From Bog-473 sp963838835 (GTDB lineage: Bacteria > Actinomycetota > Acidimicrobiia > Acidimicrobiales > RAAP-2): a stretch of 64,000 nt of DNA. Made by a program: the position numbers and the translations under genes. The notes beneath the pieces are model-generated. The model saw only the letters and a program-made list of their open reading frames with translations, was not told the DNA's origin and did no database searches. Shown piece after piece: positions 45,425 through 54,835 of the stretch (positions are counted from its first letter, which is position 1; each line of letters starts with the position of its first letter). Where the stretch lies: positions 310,001 through 374,000 of the forward strand of contig CAWITA010000016.1 in assembly GCA_963838835.1 (NCBI GenBank). The letters are read 5' to 3'.

Positions 45425-47272
45425 TCAGGTGCCCTCACCCCCGCTCGGCGTGCAGGAGCGGGGATCCCAGGGCTCGAGCTGCTCCACCGACGGCGTCGGG
45501 GCTGCGAAGGCCCCGCTGTTGCCGGTGTTACCGCTGCCTGCCGTGGTGGTCGTCGTGGTCGGCGCCGCCGCGCTGGCCGCCACTCCACCGGCCGAGGTGG
45601 GGGTGACGACGGCGGGAGGCGGGTTCACGCTGAAGTCGGTGCCGGTCACGACCGTGACCTGCGAGCCGAGCTTCACCTGCGTCGGGTCCTCTGCCATGAT
45701 CACCGCCCCCGACAATGAGTTGGCCACGGCCTGGGCGGCGGCGAGCTCGGTCGGAGACTTCGCCGAGTAGTAGACGACCGTCTCCGCCTCCTGTCCGACC
45801 GGTGCGACGTCACCGAGCGTCCCGATGTGGAAGCCGAGCGCCTGAAGGGCCTGTGCCGTGTTGCTTGCCTGGTTGTAGACGCCGGACCCGTTTTCCACCG
45901 AGACGGTCACCGTGGACGGCGACGGCAACGCCCCCCCTGCGTACGTGTCCTCGTTGCTCGAGTGGAGTCCGAGGAACTGGTCGACCGTGGTGTGGTCCTG
46001 TGGCTCGACCGGGAACTCGACGTCCCCATAGCTCCCCCCCTGGTAGACGTAGTTGCCGAACTGGTCCACCGCCACCGGCACCGTCAGCTGGGGCGCAGTG
46101 TTGGCGTTGACGTCGTGGAAGTCGAGGACCAGGCCGATCATGTCGGTCGCCGAGAAGCCCGAGTCGACCGTCAGCTGCCCCACCACGCCGGCGACCAGCT
46201 GCTGGTCCGTGATCGGGTTGCTCAGCCCCTTGGCCTTGACCGCGGCCGCCAGCACGCGCAGGAACTCGTGGTCCCGCCGGATCCGCGCCAGGTCGCTCTG
46301 CGCCTCCTGGGGCCAGTAGTTCGGGTCGGTGGACGTCACCCCCGGGGCTTTGTACTGGAGGTGGCGGGCCCGGACGACCTGAAGGGCCTGGGTCCCGTTC
46401 AGCTGGATGCAGCCCGTGGTCTGGATGTTGAGCCCCGAGTAGGCGTCGAACACCGGCTCAGGGAAGTACATCTTGATGCCGCCCAGGGCGTCGACCACGT
46501 TGATGAAGGAGTCGAAGTTCAGCTCGACGAAGTGCTGAATCGGGATGCCGAAGTCCTCCTCAATCGCGTTGATGAGCTGATCGGGCCCTTGATAGAGCGC
46601 GGCGTCGATCTTGTTTGCCCCGTCGGAGCGGGCGTTGGGCACGAAGAGGTCGCGCGGGATGGACAGGATGGAGAGGGAGCCGTTAGACGGGTTGAGGTGC
46701 AGGATCATCACGACGTCGCTGTTCACTCCGTTCACGCCCTGGGAGCACAGTCCGTACGCGGGGTTCTGGACCTTGAGGGCGCAGCGATCAGTCGAGCCGA
46801 TCATGAGGATGTTCTCCGTCCCCGCGTCCTCCCCCTTGACCGGGGCCGAGGTGAGGTTCTTGAGGTTGATGCGGTGGATCTCGTGGTTGAGGTACCAGCC
46901 GTAGCCGGCGGCCGCCCCGACGATCAGCACGAGCACCAGGAGGAGGCTCCCGGTCACCCAGGCGAGGGTGCGCTTGCGCGAGCGCTTCCGAGGGGCGGCG
47001 TGGGCGGGGCCCCGGTGCGACGCATCCCTCTCCGCGGTCTTCTCGTTCTTCTCTTTGTTCTCTTTGTTCCGCCTCCGTTTGCCCCGGGTAGCCCGCTCGG
47101 ACTCCTCGATCTGGCGCCCAAGGTCACGCAGACCCTTCTCGACGGGGTTGTCCGCAGGGTCGGCGGGCGAGCTCGGCGCGGGCGCCGGCGCAGAGTTCGC
47201 GCCGTCGATCTGCTGGCCGAGCTGGTGCAAACCTTTGTGGACGGGGTCGTTCTCGGGATTGGGCGGACTCAT
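45425..47272 (-). CDS. LytR-CpsA-Psr (LCP) family protein with LytR_C domain
   Basis: 615 residues from ATG 47272 (MSPPNPENDPVHKGLHQLGQ). A long cytoplasmic, charged N-terminus with two related segments (NDPVHKGLHQLGQQID, DNPVEKGLRDLGRQIE) precedes a TM helix (VTGSLLLVLVLIVGAAAGYG at about 120-142). The LCP domain has NILMIGSTDRC, VNSDVVMILHLNP, LSILSIPRDLFVP (conserved Arg/Asp) and LNGTQALQVVRARHLQY. The LytR_C domain is near 465-560 (VSVENGSGVYNQASNTAQAL). LCP enzymes attach glycopolymers to peptidoglycan; this one may ligate the surface glycan. Thr-rich C-terminal tail. Confidence 0.9.
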   Translation of the reverse strand: MSPPNPENDPVHKGLHQLGQQIDGANSAPAPAPSSPADPADNPVEKGLRDLGRQIEESERATRGKRRRNKENKEKNEKTAERDASHRGPAHAAPRKRSRKRTLAWVTGSLLLVLVLIVGAAAGYGWYLNHEIHRINLKNLTSAPVKGEDAGTENILMIGSTDRCALKVQNPAYGLCSQGVNGVNSDVVMILHLNPSNGSLSILSIPRDLFVPNARSDGANKIDAALYQGPDQLINAIEEDFGIPIQHFVELNFDSFINVVDALGGIKMYFPEPVFDAYSGLNIQTTGCIQLNGTQALQVVRARHLQYKAPGVTSTDPNYWPQEAQSDLARIRRDHEFLRVLAAAVKAKGLSNPITDQQLVAGVVGQLTVDSGFSATDMIGLVLDFHDVNANTAPQLTVPVAVDQFGNYVYQGGSYGDVEFPVEPQDHTTVDQFLGLHSSNEDTYAGGALPSPSTVTVSVENGSGVYNQASNTAQALQALGFHIGTLGDVAPVGQEAETVVYYSAKSPTELAAAQAVANSLSGAVIMAEDPTQVKLGSQVTVVTGTDFSVNPPPAVVTPTSAGGVAASAAAPTTTTTTAGSGNTGNSGAFAAPTPSVEQLEPWDPRSCTPSGGEGT

Positions 47273-47395
47273 AGTGCGCAGTGTTGTGATTGACGTGCGA
47301 CCCGTGTTCCGGTCGACGCCCATGCCCCGTGGCGGCTCCGGTTCGGGCGGCCGGAACGCCAGGAAAGCCTAGTCAGCAGCGTCGGCGAATGGCGG

Positions 47396-47755
47396 TCAAC
47401 CCGACGACTCGGTAACCGGGGTGACCGTCGTGGCGGCTTCGACGGTCGCGAGCACGGCCGACCCGGGGCGGTACTTAGATGCGTGGACGTAGGTCAGCGC
47501 AGTCTCGCCCGGCAACGAGGGATGCAGGGATGCAGTGCGCAGCGCGCAGTGGAAGTGAGTGCCCGTCCCAGCCGCACCGCCGCCGGCCGCGTCGACATCG
47601 GTGTGCTCGCGCGCGATGCCGACCATCACGCCAAGCGGGACGCGGCGCGTCACATCGTGGCCACGGCGCGGCCGAAGGCGGTGGAAACCCGGCGAAGTCA
47701 CCGAGGCGGAAACCCATCGCCCGCGCGACACGCCACCCAGGGCGCCGGCCCACAC
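47396..47755 (-). CDS. Hypothetical protein
   Basis: An unrecognised minus-strand frame (about 100-119 residues; starts possible at 47755 or at a later GTG). Codon third positions are mostly G or C, as in real genes here. Segments such as GTHFHCALRTASLHPSLPGE and ALTYVHASKYRPGSAVLATV look protein-like. It sits between ArsR (divergent) and LCP (same strand). There is no domain I can name, so it may be non-coding. Confidence 0.3.
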   Translation of the reverse strand: MWAGALGGVSRGRWVSASVTSPGFHRLRPRRGHDVTRRVPLGVMVGIAREHTDVDAAGGGAAGTGTHFHCALRTASLHPSLPGETALTYVHASKYRPGSAVLATVEAATTVTPVTESSG

Positions 47756-47835
47756 TGCACTCGGAGAACCCGGCGGAGACGACGACCGACGCCGCCCTTG
47801 GCGGCGAGTGCGGGCGAATGTATCGTTACCTTCGC

Positions 47836-48228
47836 ATGCACGTAGATAGGCGCGAGTTCGAGATGCCGACCGCGGCGCAGGTCTCGGTGGCCAGTGATGC
47901 GTTTCGCCTGCTCTCGGATCCCACCCGGATCAGGATCCTCTGGGCGCTGCTCCAGGGAGAGTCCTCGGTGTCGAGCCTGGCGGAGCTGGTTGGCACCTCC
48001 CCCACGGCGGTCTCCCAGCATCTCTCGAAGCTGCGCTGGGCGAAACTGGTGAGCGTCCGACGCGCCGGCACGTTTGCCTACTACTCGGCCGCCGACGAGC
48101 ACGTGGCCCGCCTGCTCGCCGAGGCCCTGTACCACGTCGACCATCAGGTTCTCGGGTTGCCCGAGCGCCCCGTCCGGCCCCGCCTGCTCCACGAGTCCTC
48201 GACGCCGATGGGTCGTCATGGCCACTGA
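47836..48228 (+). CDS. ArsR family winged-helix regulator
   Basis: 130 residues from ATG 47836 (MHVDRREFEMPTAAQVSVAS); ATGs at 47818 and 47863 are alternatives. Typical ArsR/SmtB core: AFRLLSDPTRIRILWALLQG, then ESSVSSLAELVGTSPTAVSQ (recognition helix) and HLSKLRWAKLVSVRRAGTFA with YYSAADEHV. No CxC metal site is seen in the recognition helix; a C-terminal His cluster (HVDHQ, MGRHGH) could sense a metal. It overlaps the next gene by 11 bp and heads an operon with an MgtE-N/CBS protein and an Nramp-like transporter, so it probably represses it in response to a divalent metal. Confidence 0.85.
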   Translation: MHVDRREFEMPTAAQVSVASDAFRLLSDPTRIRILWALLQGESSVSSLAELVGTSPTAVSQHLSKLRWAKLVSVRRAGTFAYYSAADEHVARLLAEALYHVDHQVLGLPERPVRPRLLHESSTPMGRHGH

Positions 48229-49486
48229 CCTGATTCACCTCTCAGGCGTCCTCAAGCGCCCGCTGGTCGACGCGCGGACTGGGGACAAGCTGGGGCGCGT
48301 GCAGGATCTGGTCGCCCGCATGGACGGCAGCCCGCACCCGCCGATCGTCGGCCTCGTCGTCAAGATCGGTGGCCGCGCGCTCTTCGTGCCAGCCCGCAAG
48401 ATCTCCGCCATCGAGCCCGGGCGAGTCTCCTTCGACGGCGCCAAGGTCGACCTGCGCCGCTTCGAGCGCCGGCCGGGCGAGCTCCTCCTGGCGAAGGACC
48501 TCATGGCGCGCCATCTCATCAACCTGGTCGGAGGCCGCCTCATCCGGGCCAACGAGATCGAGCTGGCCCGCACCGAGAACGGGTGGGAGGTCGTTGGCGT
48601 GGACCCGACCACCCGCGGATTGGTGCGTCGCCTCCTGCCCGGCCGCCTTGGGCAGCAATCGGCCGCCCGCGCCATCGTCGACTGGGGCAGCATCGAGCCC
48701 TTCGTGTCGCACGTGCCGACCGCTCGACTGCACATCCCGTATCGCAAACTCGCCCGGTTGCACCCGGCCCGGATCGCGGACCTGGTGGAGCAGGCGTCGC
48801 ACGAGGAGGGCGAGGAGATCATCGAGGCCGTCGGTCAAGACCCCGCACTCGAGGCTGATGTCTTCGAGGAGCTCGACCCCGAACACCAGGTCGAGTTCGT
48901 GCAGAACCGCTCCGACGCAGAGGCAGCCCAGCTCCTGGGGTCGATGGCACCTGATGATGCCGCCGACATGATCTCCGAGATCGACCAGGAGCGGCGGGCA
49001 CCGATTCTGGAGCTGCTCCCCGAGCCCCAGCGCCGCAAGGTGCGGTCGCTCCTCCATTACCACCCCGAGACGGCCGGTGGCCTGATGAGCCCCGACTTCT
49101 TGGAGTTGCCCGCCACGACGACCGTCGAAGAGGCGCTCCACGCCGTCCGCGTGAGCACCGTGCCGCGCGAGGCGCTGGCCGTCGTCTTCGTTTCCGACCC
49201 CGACGACGGGCACGTCTTCGGGTCGGTCTCGGCCGTCGATTTGATCCAGAGCCCGCGCCACGAGCCCCTGTCAGAGGTTGCCACGAGCGAGTTGGGGCAC
49301 GTCCATCCCGACTGGGACCTCGGCGCCACGGTCCGCAAGATGTCCGACTTCAACCTGACCGTAGCTCCGGTGCTCGACCCCGAGCACGCTCAGATCCTCG
49401 GTGTCATCACCGTGGATGACGTGCTCGAACTGCTCCTGCCTTCGGGGTGGCGGCGTGACTTCGGAATGACGGCGGCGGAGGAGTGA
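48218..49486 (+). CDS. PRC-barrel / MgtE intracellular N domain / CBS-domain protein
   Basis: 422 residues from ATG 48218, overlapping the ArsR stop. Order: two PRC-barrel-like segments (LSGVLKRPLVDARTGDKLGR at 9; AKDLMARHLINLVGGRLIRA at about 95), an MgtE_N superhelix (about 205-290: RIADLVEQASHEEGEEIIEA, LDPEHQVEFVQNRSDAEAAQ, SMAPDDAADMISEIDQERRA), then a CBS pair (HPETAGGLMSPDFLELPATT; VAPVLDPEHAQILGVITVDD). In MgtE these domains sense Mg2+ and gate the channel, but here there is no membrane part. It probably regulates the Nramp-like transporter encoded 230 bp downstream. Confidence 0.85.
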   Translation: MATDLIHLSGVLKRPLVDARTGDKLGRVQDLVARMDGSPHPPIVGLVVKIGGRALFVPARKISAIEPGRVSFDGAKVDLRRFERRPGELLLAKDLMARHLINLVGGRLIRANEIELARTENGWEVVGVDPTTRGLVRRLLPGRLGQQSAARAIVDWGSIEPFVSHVPTARLHIPYRKLARLHPARIADLVEQASHEEGEEIIEAVGQDPALEADVFEELDPEHQVEFVQNRSDAEAAQLLGSMAPDDAADMISEIDQERRAPILELLPEPQRRKVRSLLHYHPETAGGLMSPDFLELPATTTVEEALHAVRVSTVPREALAVVFVSDPDDGHVFGSVSAVDLIQSPRHEPLSEVATSELGHVHPDWDLGATVRKMSDFNLTVAPVLDPEHAQILGVITVDDVLELLLPSGWRRDFGMTAAEE

Positions 49487-49716
49487 CTGCGTACCGTCGA
49501 CGAAGACCCGCACGCGGGGCGCCTCGATAGGCTGCCTCGCCGGCCGGCGCAATGGTGCGTCGCGTCCAGCATCACCGGGTCCGCAGCGGGCCCTCCTGAC
49601 CACGGCATTGTCCGACTCGTACACGCGTGCGGCTGCGAGAAGCCAGTTGTTGCTGCGAGACATCGGGCAGAGCACAGACGTTCATGAGAGCCACGAGGGC
49701 GCCAGTGAGGTGACGC

Positions 49717-51351
49717 ATGCCCGACCCGGAGGAGACCGACAGCCCGACCGCCGTCCTCGACGAGGCACACGTCGGCGACATCCAGGGCGCGTTCGGCACC
49801 ATCCGTCAGCACGACACTGGTGCGCGCCGGTCCTGGGTGGCGCGCCTCCTGACCCTGCTCGCCATCATGGGACCGGGATTGATCGTGATGATCGGCGACA
49901 ACGACGCGGGTGGCGTCTCCACCTACGCCCAGGCCGGCCAGAACTACGGCCTCACCCTCCTGTGGACCCTTCCGCTGCTCATCCCAGTGCTCATCGTGAA
50001 CCAGGAGATGGTCGTCCGGCTGGGCGCGGTCACCGGCGTTGGCCACGCCCGGCTGATCAACGAGCGGTTCGGCAGGTTTTGGGGGATGTTCTCCGTCGGC
50101 GACCTCTTCATCCTCAATTTCCTCACCATTGCCACCGAATTCATCGGCGTCAGCCTCGCTCTGGGCTACTTCGGGGTGAGCGAGTACTACTCGGTGCCCA
50201 TCGCCGCGGTCACCTTGATCGCCATGACGGCCACGGGGAGTTTCCGGCGCTGGGAGCGCTTCATGTTCGTGTTCATCGTCGCCAACTTCCTGGTCATCCC
50301 CCTGGCTTTCATGAGCCACCCGATGGCCGGGCCCTTCTTCAAAGGCCTGGTGACCCCCGGTGTGCAGGGGGGATTCGACTCGACCTCCGTCCTCCTGATC
50401 ATCGCCATCGTGGGCACGACCGTCGCCCCCTGGCAGCTCTTCTTCCAGCAGTCGAACATCGTGGATAAGCGGATCACGCCGCGCTGGATCAATTACCGAG
50501 CGCGCGGACACTGCCGTGGGGTCGCTGGTCGTGGTCTTCGCCGCTGCCCTGCTCATGGCGGTGCCGGCGGCGGCCTTTGCCCACACGCCGCTGTTCGGCC
50601 AGTTCACCAATGCCGGCGGCGTGGCCGAGGGCTTGAAGCACTACGTCAGCAATGCGGCAGGGACCATCTTCGCCATCGTGTTGTTGAACGCCTCGATCAT
50701 CGGTGCCGCCGCCGTCACCCTCTCCACCTCGTACGCCTTTGGCGACGTCTTCGGTGCCCACCACTCGCTGCACCGGAGTTGGCGCGACGCCAAATTCTTC
50801 TACGGCGCCTTTGCCGCCATGGTGGTCTGCGCGGCGGGCATCGTGATCATCCCCGGCGCGCCGCTCGGGGTCATCACGACCGGCGTCCAGGCCCTCGCCG
50901 GCGTGCTGCTTCCCAGCGCGACAGTGTTCCTCCTCCTTCTCTGTAACGACAAGGAGGTGCTGGGCCCCTGGGTGAACCGGACATGGCTCAACGTCGTGGC
51001 CAGCGTCATCATCTCCGTCCTCTTGATGATGTCGTTCGTGCTCATGATCACGACGATCTTCCCGAACATCAACGTCAACGACCTCGCCCTGGTGCTCGGT
51101 GGGATCCTCCTCGTCATCTACCTGGTCGGTGGCATCGTGCTGCTGCTCGGCCGGTCGTCGCGCCCCCCGTCCCGGTGATTTCGGCCGAGCAGCGAGCCAA
51201 CTGGCGCATGCCGCCCCTGAACCTGCTCAACCGTCCCAAGTGGTCACGCGGCCGCCTCCTGGGCATGTCTGCGCTGCGCGCGTACTTGGTCGTCGCCGTC
51301 GTCCTCTTGTTGGTGAAGGCCATCGAGCTCGGCGTGAACGGCAAGGGTTGA
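49717..51351 (+). pseudogene. Nramp-related divalent-metal transporter, two frameshifts
   Basis: Reading ATG 49717 through shifts near 50505 and 51168 gives about 540 residues and about 11 TM helices. TM1 reads GPGLIVMIGDNDAGGVSTYA and TM6 IIAIVGTTVAPWQLFFQQSN. Canonical Nramp proteins have DPGN in TM1 and MPHN..LHS in TM6; both are altered here (DND-AGG and APWQ..QQS). This points to a divergent branch with other metal preference, such as the Nramp-related magnesium transporters. The second frame gives VVFAAALLMAVPAAAFAHTP to LLVIYLVGGIVLLLG; the last piece ends VLLLVKAIELGVNGKG. The partner MgtE_N/CBS gene supports Mg2+ or Mn2+ transport. Confidence 0.75.
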
Positions 51352-51428
51352 GACCCGCGACGGGTCGTTCGTCTTCGCGCCGCCGCGGAACGGGTGGGAC
51401 AGGCAAGATGGAATGATGGAGCGGACAC

Positions 51429-51935
51429 ATGGGCGCCAAGAGTGCAGGCCTGCTGGTGTATCGCATCGCCGCCGGCGGTGTCGTCGAGGTCCTGATCGCG
51501 CACCCCGGGGGCCCCTTCTGGGCCAGGAAGGGTGACGGGTCGTGGACGGTGCCGAAGGGGGAGTACGAGGAGAATGAGGACCCCCTGGCCGCCGCCTTCC
51601 GCGAATTCGCGGAGGAGACGGGCCTGGAGGTCCCCCACCGCCACGCCGTGTTCCTCGGGGAGCTGCGCCAGCCCGCCGGCAAGCGGGTGATGGTGTGGGC
51701 GCTCGAGGGCGATGTCGACGTGACCCGGGCTTCGAGTAACACCTTCCAGCTCGAGTGGCCGCGGGGCTCGGGCCAGGTGAGCGAGTTTCCCGAGGTGGAC
51801 CGCCTCGAGTGGGTCACGGTCGGCCTCGCCCGACAACGCCTCCTCAAGGGACAGGTCCCGTTCTTGGATCGGCTGGTGGAGGCCATCGGGGTCGGCGATG
51901 GCACCGAAGGTACTGCTCGGCCTCCAGCGGGCTGA
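51429..51935 (+). CDS. Nudix hydrolase
   Basis: 168 residues. The Nudix box is complete: G in KGEYEENEDPLAAAFREFAE, continuing ETGLE (Gx5Ex7REUxEExGU). It starts MGAKSAGLLVYRIAAGGVVE and has GSWTVPKGEYEE. An insertion with EWPRGSGQVSEFPEVDRLEW matches a subfamily of 150-170 residues acting on nucleoside polyphosphates or related NDP-X compounds. Single gene; 77 bp after the transporter. Confidence 0.9.
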   Translation: MGAKSAGLLVYRIAAGGVVEVLIAHPGGPFWARKGDGSWTVPKGEYEENEDPLAAAFREFAEETGLEVPHRHAVFLGELRQPAGKRVMVWALEGDVDVTRASSNTFQLEWPRGSGQVSEFPEVDRLEWVTVGLARQRLLKGQVPFLDRLVEAIGVGDGTEGTARPPAG

Positions 51936-52093
51936 GCCGCTGTTTTCCCTGGTGGAGGCGCTACAGATTCGACCGCACGACGACCCTGAACTTCTTGTAT
52001 CGAGAATTAGTACTTTCGGCTCTATAACTAGGTGCGGGTTGGCGGGTCGAAGAAGAGAAGCGACGCATTGGGACCGACTGCCCGGGGGATGCC

Positions 52094-53644
52094 ATGGAAG
52101 AACACGACGATCAGGCGCGGGCCGCGCATCGTGGCCGCCTCTTCTTCGTGCGAGCCTCGATCTTCGTCGGGCTGGCTGCCGTCGCCCAGGCGAGTGCAGC
52201 CTTGCCACCAGGGCCCAACAACCTTGCCTTCTACTGGGCCAGCCTGGCCGTGTTCACGGCGTGTGCGCTTTCGTTGTTCCTCCCCTGGCAGCGCTTCCCG
52301 CGTTGGGCCGTTCTCGTGCCGACGCTGGGCTACCTCGTGTCGGTCGCCCTCTTGTTGATCTCCGGGGGCACGAACCCCAGCGTGCAGAGCACCGCTGGGG
52401 GACTCTCGGTCTTGGTCCTGCTTCCCGTCCTCGGCATCGCCCTCTACTACCCGGCCTCGTACTCGGTCGTCGCCGTCGGGGCCTCCCTGGTCAGCATCAC
52501 GGTGGCGGGCATCGTCGTGCAGGACAGCGATGCAACGATTCTTCGCCGACTGTTCTTGTGGACCGCTGTCTCCGTCATCGTCACCGTGACGATCCACCAT
52601 CTGCGCAACAACCTCGAGACAAAGGTCAGGGACTCCGACGACCTCGCCCGGTTGGGTCGTCTGATGAACGATGCCACCCAGTCCCTGACGTCGTTGCGCG
52701 ATCCCGCGGACGTCATCGCCGAGGGAACGAAAACGATGGCGGAGCTCGTGGGGAGCTCCTGCTTCAGCGCCTCCTACGTGCGGGTCGGCGACGGAGTCGT
52801 CATACAGGAGGCAGTCTTCGACGACCGTGGAACGTTGCCGACGAGTTACCTGCTGCGGGACGACCCCTACGTCGGCGAGGTTTGGGAGTCGGGCACGCCG
52901 ATGGTGGCGCAGGTGTACCGAACCGCGATGGGCCCCACGCTGCGCGCCATCACCGACGAAGTCACGATCACGCATTCCGCGTTCATCCCCGTCACGGTGA
53001 ACGAGCAGATGCACGGCATCATCAGGATCGACAGCCGCGACGGATCCTTCCCAGACGACCTCCTCGCCCGGTGCCGCGCCATGGCAAACGTGGTGGAGCT
53101 CGCGCTGGGCAACGCGATCGCCCACCAGGAACTCGAGATGCAGGCCAACACCGATCCGCTGACGGGACTGTCCAACCGCCGGGGTCTCGCGCTCTACCTC
53201 GAGGGCGACCGACGCCACCGGGCCCTGAGCATCCTCGTCATGGACATCGACGGTCTGAAGGCCATCAACGACGCCTACGGACATGACGTCGGCGACAAGA
53301 TTCTCGTCGGGGTGGCCCGGGGCGCCTCGGGCACGCTGCGCGCGGGCGACCTGCTCGCTCGGATCGGGGGGGACGAATTCTTGGCCGTAGTGGCGGACGC
53401 CGACGAGTCGGACGCACGCCGGGTGGCGGACCGTCTCCAAGATGTCGTCTCCCATGTCAAGGTGCAGGGCGTCCGGACATCTGTCAGCATCGGCTACGCC
53501 TGCTGCGGCACGAATGGTGACGTGGACCGCGTCAGGCAAATGGCGGACGAGGCGATGTACGAGACCAAGCGCGTCGCGCGCCGCGAGCGCGCCCGGCATC
53601 TGCGACGCCAGGGTGATCACGGGATGATGACGCGAGACAACTGA
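52094..53644 (+). CDS. Membrane diguanylate cyclase (6TM-GAF-GGDEF)
   Basis: 516 residues. About six TM segments occupy residues 18-165 (RASIFVGLAAVAQASAALPP; LAFYWASLAVFTACALSLFL; AVLVPTLGYLVSVALLLISG; LFLWTAVSVIVTVTIHHL). A GAF-like sensor follows (about 190-345, ADVIAEGTKTMAELVGSSCF to GNAIAHQELE), then a GGDEF domain (DPLTGLSNRRGLALYLEG; LVMDIDGLKAINDAYGHDVG). The signature ARIGGDEFLA is intact, and RAGD lies five residues before it, so an RxxD inhibitory site is present. It makes c-di-GMP and is likely product-inhibited. No EAL domain. Confidence 0.92.
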   Translation: MEEHDDQARAAHRGRLFFVRASIFVGLAAVAQASAALPPGPNNLAFYWASLAVFTACALSLFLPWQRFPRWAVLVPTLGYLVSVALLLISGGTNPSVQSTAGGLSVLVLLPVLGIALYYPASYSVVAVGASLVSITVAGIVVQDSDATILRRLFLWTAVSVIVTVTIHHLRNNLETKVRDSDDLARLGRLMNDATQSLTSLRDPADVIAEGTKTMAELVGSSCFSASYVRVGDGVVIQEAVFDDRGTLPTSYLLRDDPYVGEVWESGTPMVAQVYRTAMGPTLRAITDEVTITHSAFIPVTVNEQMHGIIRIDSRDGSFPDDLLARCRAMANVVELALGNAIAHQELEMQANTDPLTGLSNRRGLALYLEGDRRHRALSILVMDIDGLKAINDAYGHDVGDKILVGVARGASGTLRAGDLLARIGGDEFLAVVADADESDARRVADRLQDVVSHVKVQGVRTSVSIGYACCGTNGDVDRVRQMADEAMYETKRVARRERARHLRRQGDHGMMTRDN

Positions 53645-53717
53645 GCCGGTCGCCCACCTCGATCAGAACATGTGTCTCGATCTCGTGGGGGGTGTCCTGC
53701 GACGGAGAAGCGGACGG

Positions 53718-54116
53718 TCAGGCTTGCGCGATCCGGACGAGGTTGCCCGAGGGGTCGCGGAACGCACAGTCGCGCGCGCCCCAGGGCTGGGACGTCGGCT
53801 CCTGCAGCACCTCGGCGCCCGACGCCCGGATCTTCTCGAAGGTGGTGTCGAGGTCGTCGGAGCGGAAGATCGCAGCCTGGAGCGACCCTTGCGTCACGAG
53901 CGACAGGAGCGCGTCGCCCTCGGCCTGCGAACGACCCCCGTGCGGCTGGAACAGGACGATCTCGACGTCCTGTCCGGGTGCACCGACGGTGACCCAGCGA
54001 AAGCCGTCGGACGCGACGTCGTTGTGGACCTCGAGGCCGAGCGCGTCACGGTAGAAACCGAGCGCGGCGTCGGGGTCGTGGACGGGAATGAACATTGCGG
54101 AGATGGTGACTGCCAT
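53718..54116 (-). CDS. VOC-family (glyoxalase/bleomycin-resistance-like) protein
   Basis: 132 residues, one vicinal-oxygen-chelate module pair: MFIPVHDPDAALGFYRDALG, LEVHNDVASDGFRWVTVG, SQPWGARDCAFRDPSGNLVR. Metal ligands in such proteins are His/Glu; here VHDPD and the FRDPSGN end are clear, but the enzymatic role is unknown. It lies 127 bp downstream of an AraC-type regulator on the same strand; this pairing recurs in actinobacteria. Confidence 0.85.
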   Translation of the reverse strand: MAVTISAMFIPVHDPDAALGFYRDALGLEVHNDVASDGFRWVTVGAPGQDVEIVLFQPHGGRSQAEGDALLSLVTQGSLQAAIFRSDDLDTTFEKIRASGAEVLQEPTSQPWGARDCAFRDPSGNLVRIAQA

Positions 54117-54243
54117 CTGGCCATCGTAGGAGCGCCGACCTCCGGCGTGCTTCTCCGATCCTGCTCGATGCCGAAGCGGGTCGGGCGCCCGATCCGCCGT
54201 CGCCGCGCCGGTGGTGCAGACCGACGGCCCAGGCCGACAGCGC

Positions 54244-54654
54244 TCAGACCGTCGCCGGGCGACGCCGCGGTCGCGTGGCGACCTTGCTCACGCACGACGG
54301 GACGGCCTCAAGGTCGCGGTGGTCACGCGCGCGGTACTGCGACGGCGTCTCGCCGACGATCTCGGTGAAGCGTGAGCTAAACGAACCGAGCGACGTGCAA
54401 CCGACGGTAACGCAAGTGTCGGTGACGGACATCCGCTGACGGAGAAGTGCCTTGGCGCGCTCAATGCGACGCGTCATGAGATAGGAGTAGGGCGTCTCGC
54501 CGTACGCCGCCCGGAACTTGCGCGAAAAGTGCGCGGGCGACATGTGCCCGGCCCGCGCGATGGCGGGAACGTCGAGGGGCTGCGCGTAGTCGCGGTCCAT
54601 CAGGTCGCGCGTCCGACGCAGGTGCACGAGGTCGGCGATCTCGTCCGGTGTCAC
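54244..54654 (-). CDS. AraC family transcriptional regulator (DNA-binding domain only)
   Basis: 136 residues from GTG 54654; the longer frame would run through the tRNA-Pro gene. Two helix-turn-helices: PLDVPAIARAGHMSPAHFSR then KFRAAYGETPYSYLMTRRIE, and MSVTDTCVTVGCTSLGSFSS then RFTEIVGETPSQYRAR. There is no N-terminal sensing domain. It probably controls itself and the VOC gene downstream. Confidence 0.88.
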   Translation of the reverse strand: MTPDEIADLVHLRRTRDLMDRDYAQPLDVPAIARAGHMSPAHFSRKFRAAYGETPYSYLMTRRIERAKALLRQRMSVTDTCVTVGCTSLGSFSSRFTEIVGETPSQYRARDHRDLEAVPSCVSKVATRPRRRPATV

Positions 54655-54719
54655 GCCGACGACTGTACGTGACGTGAAGCCTCCAGGCAAAGGGCATGGG
54701 GTCGGCAGGGACTCTTGAG

Positions 54720-54794
54720 TCGGGCTGCCCGGATTTGAACCGGGGACCTCTGCGTCCCGAACGCAGCGCGCTAACCAAGCTGCGCCACAGCCCG
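54720..54794 (-). tRNA. tRNA-Pro (CGG)
   Basis: A 75-base cloverleaf on minus: acceptor CGGGCTG/CAGCCCG with discriminator A, anticodon stem CTGCG/CGCAG, and loop TTCGGGA giving CGG. T-arm CCCGGTTCAAATCCGGG. No encoded CCA. Confidence 0.95.
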
Positions 54795-54835
54795 TCCGCT
54801 CCCCGAGGGAAGCAGCCCGCCACACTACCGCGGCC

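Noticed and set aside
45827..47293. 488-residue plus-strand frame
   Set aside because: It lies wholly opposite the LCP gene, which has all its domains; the frame is rich in Val, Asp, His and Arg as expected of an antisense shadow in high-GC DNA.
51995..52028. Promoter for the diguanylate cyclase (TTGTAT ... TATAAC)
   Set aside because: Spacing of about 22 bp between the boxes is too long for a normal sigma-70-type promoter.
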